From the NCBI RefSeq assembly GCF_025200925.1, contig NZ_CP104174.1:620001-684000 (forward strand): DNA of 64,000 nt, in the 5' to 3' direction. The notes below the pieces were generated by a model. That model was not told where the DNA came from and ran no database searches. It worked only from the letters and a program-made list of their open reading frames with translations. This stretch comes from Bradyrhizobium sp. CB1015 (GTDB taxonomy: Bacteria > Pseudomonadota > Alphaproteobacteria > Rhizobiales > Xanthobacteraceae). Shown here piece by piece: positions 26,077 to 33,026 of the stretch. The translations under genes and the position numbers were made by a program. The stretch's first letter is position 1, and each line of letters starts with the position of its first letter.

Positions 26077-27290
26077 GTGGAAGCTGCAACAAACTGCAGG
26101 AAGACTTCCCCGCTCTCTCGCGCGATATTGACGGGCGGAAATTGATTTACCTCGATAATGCGGCGACGACACTTAAACCGTTGGCCGTCATAGATGCCAT
26201 CACCCACTACTACGCCACAAACGGCGCAAACATACACCGCGGCAAGCATCGTCTATCGTCCGAGGCGTCAGACGCTTATGAGGAGGCGCGTGTTCTAGTA
26301 GCGCAACATATTGGCGCGTTTGCGAACGAGATCATCTTTGTCAAGAACACAACCGAGGCGCTCAACTTGGTCGCGCAAGGCATCGGATTGACTGCGGCAG
26401 ATTCGATCGTCGGCTGCGTGGACGCTCATCATTCCCAGATCCTTCCATGGAAACGCGTTGCAATGCTGCATCTGGCGCGTATGGGTGCCGACGGTCAGAT
26501 CGATCTGGAACATCTTCGCGACTTGCTTCGAACTAGGCCTAAAGTTGTCGCGCTCACGCACTGCTCAAACGTCACCGGCGTGGTCCAGCCGATTGCGGAA
26601 ATCGCCAGGCAGGTTAGAGAGGTCTGTGATGCAGCAATCGTGCTGGATGCGGCCCAGTCGCTTCCCCATGAGCGGCTCAATGTCGGAGAAATGGATGTCG
26701 ACTTCGTTGCATTCTCTGCACACAAGATGCTGGGCCCGACCGGCGTAGGATGCCTGTACGGGCGTTTCGAGCAGCTCTCGAGACTGGCTCCCATGGCCGT
26801 TGGAGGCGGAATGGTGGACTGGGTCGACGAAAGAGAGCATATCGCGAGGGCTCTACCCCAGCGCCTCGAAGCTGGAACGCCGCCAATCGCCGACGTGATC
26901 GGCTTCGGAGCAGCGATACGCTACCTGGGCGGCCTCGATAATCGTGTGCGCTTGCGGCACGCCGAAGCACTCAGCCGGGCTCTGATCCAGGCCACGCTTG
27001 CGCGGCCATACCTGCGCGTGGTCGGTCCGCCGCATGCCAGGCACCGTCACCCGATCGTGTCCGTCCAGCTCAGCGGCAATATGCCTGCTGGGGAGATTGC
27101 GCGCCTTCTGAGCGATTCTTACGGCATCATGTGCCGCAGCGGCTTCCTGTGCGCACAGCCTCTGGTGCAGGCGCTCGCGGGCGCGGAGGTTCTACGGTTC
27201 TCCGCCTACATCTACAACGACGCTGCCGAGATTGATTATGTTTACGCTGCGCTGGATGAACTCGCGCAATGCATGGGCGTTCGCTGCTGA
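26073..27290 (+). CDS. SufS-like cysteine desulfurase (class V aminotransferase fold)
   Basis: About 405 residues. YLDNAATTLKP near 25, THYYATNGANIHRGKHRLS, DAHHSQILPW (PLP-stacking His), VLDAAQSLPHE, FSAHKMLGPTG near 217 (Schiff-base Lys) and CRSGFLCAQP near 355 (active Cys loop) match group II desulfurases. The usual neighbours SufBCD or SufE are absent, so it is probably dedicated to the pathway, releasing sulfur from cysteine onto an activated acid or carrier. Another possibility is a related PLP lyase acting on a cysteinyl intermediate. It starts at TTG 26073, coupled to the previous gene. Confidence 0.85.
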   Translation: MSGSCNKLQEDFPALSRDIDGRKLIYLDNAATTLKPLAVIDAITHYYATNGANIHRGKHRLSSEASDAYEEARVLVAQHIGAFANEIIFVKNTTEALNLVAQGIGLTAADSIVGCVDAHHSQILPWKRVAMLHLARMGADGQIDLEHLRDLLRTRPKVVALTHCSNVTGVVQPIAEIARQVREVCDAAIVLDAAQSLPHERLNVGEMDVDFVAFSAHKMLGPTGVGCLYGRFEQLSRLAPMAVGGGMVDWVDEREHIARALPQRLEAGTPPIADVIGFGAAIRYLGGLDNRVRLRHAEALSRALIQATLARPYLRVVGPPHARHRHPIVSVQLSGNMPAGEIARLLSDSYGIMCRSGFLCAQPLVQALAGAEVLRFSAYIYNDAAEIDYVYAALDELAQCMGVRC

Positions 27291-27398
27291 TATTCGGAGT
27301 CTTCGAACATCCGCCAGCGGCTTCAGGATCAGATGCGGTTCACAAGCCGTTCGCTCCGGCGTTGCCGTGTCTAGTCTCCCGCATTTCCCTCCAGAAGC

Positions 27399-28079
27399 AT
27401 GAATGAATCGGCGACATTGGTGAGCTCTTGGCTCGGATCGGTTGCACCACACGGTACTGCAGTGGCTGCAGGTGCGATCGGCCCGGCAGTGGCCTTTGAC
27501 GACTCCGAACACGCCGCCGTTGCGCACGCGATTGGAAAGCGCCGTGATGAATTCCTGACCGGCCGTTCACTCGCCCGTCGGGCGCTTGATGAACTAGGGT
27601 GCCCGGCGGTCGCAATTCCAGTAGGCGACCGACGTATGCCCGTCTGGCCTCGGGGTTATGTCGGATCCATCAGCCACTCTGGCGGACTATGCGTCGCACA
27701 TGTCGGTCGCAGCGGGAATCTTGCGAGCATCGGAATTGATATTGAGTTGGTTGGTGCACTGGAGCCAGATTTGGTCCGGCACGTGTGTTCGCCGGAAGAA
27801 TGGGCAGCACTCGAGCGCAACCGTATATCGGACATTGACCCGGGGACACTATACTTCTCGGGGAAGGAGGCAGTCTATAAGGCATATTTCCCCGTGACGC
27901 GCGCGTTCCTTGATTATACAGACGTTTGGCTCCAGATTGACTGGGCGCAAGGGTGCTTTGAGGCGCAAATCAACTTTGGCAAGCCGAGCATATCCGACGG
28001 GTGGAAAGTTGCAGGCCGATTCAGCCGGATTGGCGACCACATTGTAACTGCCGTGTGGATAGAACGTCGGCTGACCTGA
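27399..28079 (+). CDS. 4'-Phosphopantetheinyl transferase (EntD/Sfp type)
   Basis: About 226 residues. GRSLARRAL near 53, VGSISHSGGLCVAHV near 89, the metal motif GIDIE near 110 and YFSGKEAVYKAYF near 152 are the hallmarks of EntD-like PPTases. It transfers phosphopantetheine from CoA to the conserved Ser of the ACP and PCP domains encoded upstream, converting them to holo form. A 107-bp gap separates it from the desulfurase gene, yet it is probably the last gene of the rightward operon. The start is ATG 27399; the preceding CCAGAAG is a weak ribosome site. Confidence 0.9.
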   Translation: MNESATLVSSWLGSVAPHGTAVAAGAIGPAVAFDDSEHAAVAHAIGKRRDEFLTGRSLARRALDELGCPAVAIPVGDRRMPVWPRGYVGSISHSGGLCVAHVGRSGNLASIGIDIELVGALEPDLVRHVCSPEEWAALERNRISDIDPGTLYFSGKEAVYKAYFPVTRAFLDYTDVWLQIDWAQGCFEAQINFGKPSISDGWKVAGRFSRIGDHIVTAVWIERRLT

Positions 28080-28355
28080 GACCTGATCCTCGCACTGTAA
28101 ATGCCGGCTATTGGTGGGCTTTAGCAGACATCAAAGACCGGCCCGACAATGTCCGCTTAACGCAGCCTCAAACGCGCCACCAGAGTCGTCGGTGAATTCA
28201 TCACCGAATGAAGTGATGCCCTACATCAATATTCGATCGCCGCCTCACGGACCGGAGTGTGATCGGCGAGACAAAAAGAGTTTTGCAACACTATCGAGAG
28301 CAAGGCGGACAGCATACCACGGCGTCGAAAAGCCGCTTATTGTCTCAAGTGGTCA

Positions 28356-28606
28356 GCTTACGAGCTAACAAGCTAGCAAGTCCGCAGGCTAACAAGTAAG
28401 GCCGTTCGGTGCGCCGGCGGCGCACCGGTAAGCCCAGCGGTCCTACAGGCGCGCGCCGGCAACGGTGGATGCCGCCGCACAACCGAGTCAGTGTGCTCTG
28501 TTAGCTCGGCATCAAGTCAGTAAGCGAGCAAGCCGGCAAGCCAACCAGCTGCCAAATTAGCAAGCTCACGTAGCACATTGCCAAGCTAACAAGCGAGCCC
28601 GGCGAG
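28356..28606. repeat. Scattered degenerate repeat of the type AGCTAACAAG
   Basis: Copies of AGCTAACAAG or close variants occur at 28363-28372, 28387-28396 and 28584-28593, with CTAGCAAG and AGCAAGC-like pieces between them (28373-28380, about 28525-28575). Spacing is irregular, so this is not a CRISPR array. It could be a decayed minisatellite or the edge of an integrated element. Confidence 0.55.
28407..28427. repeat. GC-rich palindrome (hairpin)
   Basis: CGGTGCGCC, loop GGC, GGCGCACCG: a perfect 9-bp stem with a 3-base loop. No T-run follows, so it is more like a REP-type element than a classical terminator, although it lies downstream of the PPTase gene. Confidence 0.65.
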
Positions 28607-28760
28607 CGTCGTTGGCCCACGTCGGGCAGATGGCCCGGCAATCTTGGCGGCGCCGGCGCGCAGGCCGCCTTCGGTCCGGCCGGTCCGCCGCCCAGCCTGA
28701 TCGCAAGGAGAGGTTTGTGGCCAAGGCGAAACTCGGAGCGCGGGCAGGGCTTGCGTTTTT

Positions 28761-28796
28761 CATCCGTACCACTCATTGTACCAGCATTCGTACCAG
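28761..28796. repeat. Three tandem 12-bp units
   Basis: The units are CATCCGTACCAC, TCATTGTACCAG and CATTCGTACCAG. GTACCA is constant at 12-bp spacing. It is too short for a known element. It would encode a short repetitive peptide in the minus frame, consistent with a decayed gene. Confidence 0.5.
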
Positions 28797-29014
28797 CGGC
28801 GTCGCCACCTGCACGAAACGCCTGCAAAATTGGGGTACGGAAGATAATTGGCGCAGAGTCCCTCCCTCTCCGCCAGTTAATTCGCCCCATCTGCCACTTT
28901 TTGGACCTGCAACAAGCCTCAGAAAACAACGTTTACGGCCGGCCGAGTGTGCAAGTCGAAGCGTGTAGTCCGCAAAGTAGTCCAACAGGAAAGTGCATCC
29001 GAGCGCCCGGCGCG

Positions 29015-29031
29015 CCGGCCCGGAGGGCCGG
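29015..29031. repeat. GC-rich palindrome (hairpin)
   Basis: CCGGCCC, loop GGA, GGGCCGG: a perfect 7-bp stem embedded in a longer GC-rich imperfect palindrome (29004-29038). It is possibly a REP-like element. Confidence 0.55.
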
Positions 29032-29209
29032 GGCGGGCACCGACCTATCTGGTGCGTCGGCTTTCCACGTATTTCTTCCAGATCCGGGCCCCCAAACCTT
29101 GCAGCCAGTCTGCCGTCATGCGCTCCTATTCGGGTGCGACTTGGGGTGCTTCCGCATCGCGAGGCGCAGCGGCGGGCCTCTTGGTTGGGCGCGCTGCCGC
29201 AAACCGGCT

Positions 29210-30247
29210 TCAGCCAGTGGAGATGCGGGGTAAATAAGCCAGCTCCTTCACCAACTCCCGCGCCTGCACCGACGGCTGCCCATAGCTCACCAGCCGCACA
29301 TCCAGATCAAAGCCCTGTACCTTCTTCACGGCGCGCTTGATTGCAGCGTGAATCCACTCGGGCGCGTTGCCGAACGCCCCGCCGCCGAGGGACGTGAGCA
29401 GCACAATGGTCGCCGCGCCGCGCCGGGCGTTGATGACTGCCTCCAGCATCGTTGCCTCATAGGCGGCATCGAGCACCAACTGCGCGAATGCTGCCCAGTG
29501 CTGCTGCGGCACACTGCCGTACGCGACGGGCAACGCTGAGCAGAAAGCCTGGCTCACTACAGGCCTTGGTGCGCTCGGCGCATCCGTCACCTCGACGTCG
29601 CGATGAATGCCGATGCGCAGCTTGCCGGCAAGCGCATCAGCCAGTCTGGGGCCCATGCCTCGCAGATGATCCGTGATCAGGTCCAGGCCCTGGCGCGTGC
29701 AGAGCGCATAGCCATTGCGCCACTCCCAGAGATCGGTGACGGGTCGGACCAATTGGGCGCTCAACTCGGCGCCGACATCCGCTAGGCCGTCAAGTTGGCG
29801 CTGTACCGTCTGGCCGATCTGGTCGCCCACGGGCGCAAAGTAGTTGCGGTAGATCGTCGCCGCGCCCGCTGCCATGGCGCACGCCGGGCCCTGCGTGCGG
29901 TCGTGCTCGTAGCGCGTGACGCCATCCTCAGGCGTCACGCTGGGGCTGATCATCTCCAGAGAATTGAACTGGCTGGCAACTTGGAACAGCGCACCTGCAT
30001 ACTCGGGCACCTGGTGCATCTTGCGCACGTCGCCGGTAACGATCCGCACGCGAGCCTGGCCTTCGGCGCCGGTGCCACCGGCTACTCGGGCGCGCAGGTC
30101 GTCGAGCGATGCCAGCTCGAATTCGCCGATTCCATAGCTGCGGCCGTTGGCCTTGGAGCGGAGAGTACTGCCGTGCACCTCAAGCTGCGCGCGGGTAGCG
30201 GCGTACGTGCTTTCATTGAAGCCGGTGATGCGCGTGAACCAGTCCAT
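29210..30247 (-). CDS. Macrodomain-like protein
   Basis: About 345 residues. The start is ATG 30247 rather than 30253, because GGGAG at 30255-30259 is 7 bases before it. Near residue 70 is VRIVTGDVRKM, followed by FQVASQFNSLEM and GPACAMAAGAATIYRNYF. The C-terminal third has TIVLLTSLGGGAFGNAPEWIHAAI, which resembles the glycine-rich loop and following helix of macrodomains that bind ADP-ribose or related nucleotides. The long middle insertion is unlike simple macrodomains. It is cytosolic, a single gene, and may be accessory cargo of the neighbouring mobile region, for example an ADP-ribose hydrolase in a toxin or defence setting (inference). Catalysis is not established from sequence. Confidence 0.65.
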   Translation of the reverse strand: MDWFTRITGFNESTYAATRAQLEVHGSTLRSKANGRSYGIGEFELASLDDLRARVAGGTGAEGQARVRIVTGDVRKMHQVPEYAGALFQVASQFNSLEMISPSVTPEDGVTRYEHDRTQGPACAMAAGAATIYRNYFAPVGDQIGQTVQRQLDGLADVGAELSAQLVRPVTDLWEWRNGYALCTRQGLDLITDHLRGMGPRLADALAGKLRIGIHRDVEVTDAPSAPRPVVSQAFCSALPVAYGSVPQQHWAAFAQLVLDAAYEATMLEAVINARRGAATIVLLTSLGGGAFGNAPEWIHAAIKRAVKKVQGFDLDVRLVSYGQPSVQARELVKELAYLPRISTG

Positions 30248-30388
30248 TCTCATGCTCCCACTGATCTCGCCAGCTATGACCGTGCGGCGTGCGTTGCTAT
30301 CGATGAAGGAGCATCTCGGTCAGATGGCGGTAATGACCGCCGGACGCGGAAGCGTGCGAGAACAGCGTCTGATCCAGGCTAATTTTCC

Positions 30389-30802
30389 CTATGGCAGCAT
30401 CATGACATAATACTCTCCCGACGCCATGGACTGAACCGAATAGTTGATAAGGGAGTCTGGGGCTGCGTTTTGCCCCGTCCTTTCTGCTTTTGCTCTCGCC
30501 GTCGCGATCTGCTCATCCGAGTATCCCTGGACTTTCTTGAGCATCTCAAAGAGGTCGACTGTGATGATAACCGAGCATTGGGCGATCTTGGTGGTCGGAT
30601 CCGTCGACAGGTGGGTTGCCGACTTATCTCTTACGAGAACGATGCCCGGCGGCATCTTATAGAATTTCCCGAACTCCTGTTCCTCGAACAGCTGTTTGAC
30701 GGTTGCAAGCACGTCTGGCTCGCTGCAGACCTCTGACTTGCCGCAGCCCGCAAGCAGAGAGGCCAGGACAACGACGGGGGCTACTGAGAGGATAGTGTTC
30801 AT
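30389..30802 (-). CDS. Small predicted lipoprotein
   Basis: The 137-residue protein starts with a lipoprotein signal peptide: a hydrophobic stretch followed by LLAGC near residue 20, so the Cys should be lipidated and the protein anchored facing the periplasm. The mature part has two further Cys (VCSEPD and AQCSV), which might form a disulfide, and ends YYVMMLP. I recognise no family. A GGGAG site lies about 11 bases before ATG 30802. It sits alone between the macrodomain-like gene and a strong leftward terminator. Confidence 0.75.
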   Translation of the reverse strand: MNTILSVAPVVVLASLLAGCGKSEVCSEPDVLATVKQLFEEQEFGKFYKMPPGIVLVRDKSATHLSTDPTTKIAQCSVIITVDLFEMLKKVQGYSDEQIATARAKAERTGQNAAPDSLINYSVQSMASGEYYVMMLP

Positions 30803-30995
30803 AGTGTTTGGTCTCCCGCAATGTGACGCTGCGTGAGTGGACCGTGCCGAACTCTGTCGCTGACGAAGGCCGGGATAGGTTGGCGGGCCAGGGTATTCCT
30901 AGTGAAACGCCGCGGCCGATCCACTCCCCTTAATATTCAGATGGGGGCCCAAGAAATTGCGGCGCTTGAGAAGAGCGCGGGCAGCCGCATGGACG

Positions 30996-31034
30996 TTAAA
31001 AACCCCCCGATCGCTGATTTGATCGAGGGGGGCT
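30996..31034 (-). terminator. Rho-independent terminator of the leftward nuclease-DUF2958 operon
   Basis: On the minus strand a G/C hairpin (six C and GATC pairing with GATC and six G, with a two-base bulge) is followed directly by TTTTT. It lies about 220 bases beyond the stop of the DUF2958 gene. Read on the plus strand the hairpin is followed by a poorer T-tract, so it acts mainly leftward. Confidence 0.8.
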
Positions 31035-31145
31035 CTTTGACTTTCGCACCTTGCAAGTCATCAGGCTACGTCACGTTTCCAAGTCCCTCACGTGCCGGTA
31101 CCCCTCGTCGCTGCTCTGGGAAGATTCGCACGAAAGTCTATCGAA

Positions 31146-31200
31146 GGGAGCGATACCGAGGTGTACCGCTCCCCCGGCTGCTGCCATGGAAGGCAGCAAC
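31146..31200. other. Two adjacent hairpins in a non-coding gap
   Basis: The first is GGGAGCG plus ATACC, a GA loop, then GGTGT, a 2-base bulge and CGCTCCC. Three bases later a second stem pairs GCTGCTGCC with GGCAGCAAC around ATGGAA, with one mismatch. They lie between the DUF2958 gene and its terminator, so they may be part of that transcript's 3' region or a separate small RNA. No known RNA family was recognised. Confidence 0.45.
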
Positions 31201-31251
31201 CGTAGCTCTTGAGAGGTCCGACTTACATTTCAGTCCTCGTGGTGCGTCGGC

Positions 31252-31593
31252 TCAGGTGACAATCCGTCCCTTTGCCCGCGCTTCGTCGGCATAAGCTGAG
31301 AGTGGCTTGTCCGCGACGAAATGAAGGTCTCGCTCGACCGGAAGTCCGAGGCGACCTCGGACCTCCATGATTTCCGCAAGGCTGACGTAGCCGAGTTCGG
31401 GGCAGCCGAGGCCGAGATCGCAGAGGCCGAACAGCCGATCCGGTTCATCCGGATCGCATTCGGTGAGAAGAAATGTCGCGCCGGCATCTGGCGTAAATAG
31501 CTTCACCACGGGCCGGTGATCGGTGTCCGGATGAAGGGCATTCACGAGAAGCTCGACGCGGTCAGAGACTGTCAGCAGGGAGCCCGTCTTCAC
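31252..31593 (-). CDS. DUF2958 protein
   Basis: About 113 residues. The start is GTG 31593, which overlaps the stop of the upstream nuclease-like gene as GTGA. The frame is open back to 31797, but that part is inside the upstream gene. The sequence has PVVKLFTPDAGATFLLTE, FGLCDLGLGCPELGYVS and RGRLGLPVERDLHF, characteristic of the DUF2958 family found on plasmids and integrative elements. Its biochemical role is unknown. It is the distal gene of a two-gene leftward operon ending in a terminator. Confidence 0.88.
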   Translation of the reverse strand: MKTGSLLTVSDRVELLVNALHPDTDHRPVVKLFTPDAGATFLLTECDPDEPDRLFGLCDLGLGCPELGYVSLAEIMEVRGRLGLPVERDLHFVADKPLSAYADEARAKGRIVT

Positions 31594-32786
31594 TGGGGCG
31601 CTCCCGAAGCCTTTTGAGTCTTGCTGTTCGTCGCTCGCTTGGCCGTCGTACTGGTTACGGCTTTTTGAAGCGACGCTTCGGCGTCTTTGGACGAAGGCGG
31701 GGCGAGCGGTGCTGCGATGGCATGGCTCGAGGGCTTTTCGAGGTATTCGCCCAAGGCGAGGTGATAGACGCGCTCGAAGTCGACGTAGCGACCCCACAAG
31801 TCGTGGGCGAGGCCATCGGCCCCGACCTCGGCAAGGGCGTCGATGAAGTTTTCCAGCGTAAAGGCCTGAAATGCGACACGGTTGGCGTGTTGGTCGTCGG
31901 CATCAATCAGTTCGTTTTCGTAAACTCGAAAGGCGGCCATGACCCGGCGATTGAGCCGAGGCCCGATCGTAATGAACATGGCCCGCGGGGTGAGGCCTTG
32001 GTCGACGGTCAGTTGGGCCAGCATATGCTCACGCCAAAGCTGCTCCAGCGCCAACGAACGGAGCATCGGGCTGTCCGGGTCGACGAAGAGACCGACAGAG
32101 CGGGAAGCTTCGTCGTAACGATCCCGGAGCCTGGCCGCGGGCCCCGACATGTCCTCCGAGTACTTCACCTCGACGAAGATAGTCCCGTCTTCGCCTTCGG
32201 GGGTGACGATGCGGATGGCGAGGTCGAAGGCAGTGCCGTCATTGAGAAAACGTTCTTGGCGGCGGCCAGGTGAGTGCTCGAAGACGAAACCTGTCACCTG
32301 GTGGACGAAGCCTGGCAGCAACTGGCGCAGAGCGGCGGTGGCAAGGTTGAGGTCGAGGGCCATGGGCCCAAACAGGTTGAAGGTCAGCGGCATGGAGCTA
32401 AGGGCGTTGCCAAACAGTCGATCTTCGTCGATGGCGGCGCCTTCCTCCCGCATCAGCAACTCGCGACGAACGAGGGCATGGATTTCCGGGGAGAGGAAAT
32501 TTCGACCGGCCCGCGCAGCGTCGCGGCTGAGATATGAATGAAGCTCCATCGTGATGGCGTCCTCGCCATCGCCGCGAACGTGATGGCCGGTGGGGATGCC
32601 CCGATCTTTTAGCCACAAGCATTGAAGAAGACGGGCGGCGCGGCGGAAGCGCGTGTCGATTTCGAAAAAGACGTTGTTGCGGCGGGCGACGTCTTCAGGG
32701 ACGAGAGGAACTCGGGGGAGAGGCGTAGTGCTGGCGAAGACGGTGGGTGTCGTTTGCATGAAAATCTCGCTCGCAGTTATGATCAT
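31590..32786 (-). CDS. PD-(D/E)XK nuclease-like protein (PGN_0703-like)
   Basis: About 398 residues. The middle contains RRQERFLNDGTAFDLAIRI followed by GTIFVEVKYSEDM near residue 210, i.e. an Asp, a beta hairpin and E-x-K, the catalytic pattern of PD-(D/E)XK nucleases. The protein recalls the PGN_0703 family of putative restriction endonucleases. The C-terminal ~45 residues are low complexity, rich in Ala, Ser and Lys. Start ATG 32786 or ATG 32759 nine codons later. No methylase partner is adjacent, so it may be a stand-alone defence nuclease or an element-processing enzyme. It is divergent from the clamp-loader-like operon. Confidence 0.65.
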   Translation of the reverse strand: MIITASEIFMQTTPTVFASTTPLPRVPLVPEDVARRNNVFFEIDTRFRRAARLLQCLWLKDRGIPTGHHVRGDGEDAITMELHSYLSRDAARAGRNFLSPEIHALVRRELLMREEGAAIDEDRLFGNALSSMPLTFNLFGPMALDLNLATAALRQLLPGFVHQVTGFVFEHSPGRRQERFLNDGTAFDLAIRIVTPEGEDGTIFVEVKYSEDMSGPAARLRDRYDEASRSVGLFVDPDSPMLRSLALEQLWREHMLAQLTVDQGLTPRAMFITIGPRLNRRVMAAFRVYENELIDADDQHANRVAFQAFTLENFIDALAEVGADGLAHDLWGRYVDFERVYHLALGEYLEKPSSHAIAAPLAPPSSKDAEASLQKAVTSTTAKRATNSKTQKASGAPQ

Positions 32787-32954
32787 GCGCGAGATTCAGA
32801 TGACGGGTGCGGATGTTTACCGGATCGCTCGGTGCTTCGGCTTGGGTCAATTTCGCGAAAGCCGGTCTCGACAGATCCGTATCAAGCAACCCAAATCGCT
32901 GATGTCGCCGCGCGCAATCTTGCTGCGAAACCGCCCGTTTGTCCTACCTCAAAT

Positions 32955-32965
32955 GTCGCGAGTTA
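32955..32965 (+). repeat. Copy of the GTYGCGASTTA repeat upstream of the clamp-loader-like operon
   Basis: GTCGCGAGTTA, 62 bases before the GTG start at 33027. It matches the cluster found downstream of the operon (37,461-37,570) and is followed by TTGAC repeats at 32968 and 32984. It may be an operator, a partition-type site or an iteron. Confidence 0.5.
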
Positions 32966-33026
32966 AGTTGACAACCTTGCGGGTTGACGCGAGAGAAATA
33001 CCAACGGGGATACCAAAGGCAGCAGC

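Larger units (their letters stand above)
28080..29209. other. 1.1-kb stretch without a convincing gene, between the biosynthetic cluster and the accessory region
   Basis: Reading frames here are short, mostly out of character (Arg/Pro/Ser-rich) and overlap on both strands. I see no intact gene. The stretch holds clusters of short degenerate repeats, GC-rich palindromes and a 12-bp triplicate repeat, listed separately. One minus frame (28929-28501) has a tolerable middle section and could be the decayed end of a gene, but I cannot assign it. Confidence 0.6.

Noticed and set aside
28356..28606. Possible CRISPR array
   Set aside because: Repeats are only about 10 bp, degenerate and irregularly spaced, with no cas genes nearby.
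30833..31294. 153-codon open frame on the plus strand
   Set aside because: It runs through the terminator and the tandem hairpins, has no ribosome site, and its sequence is Arg/Ser/Pro-rich without features.
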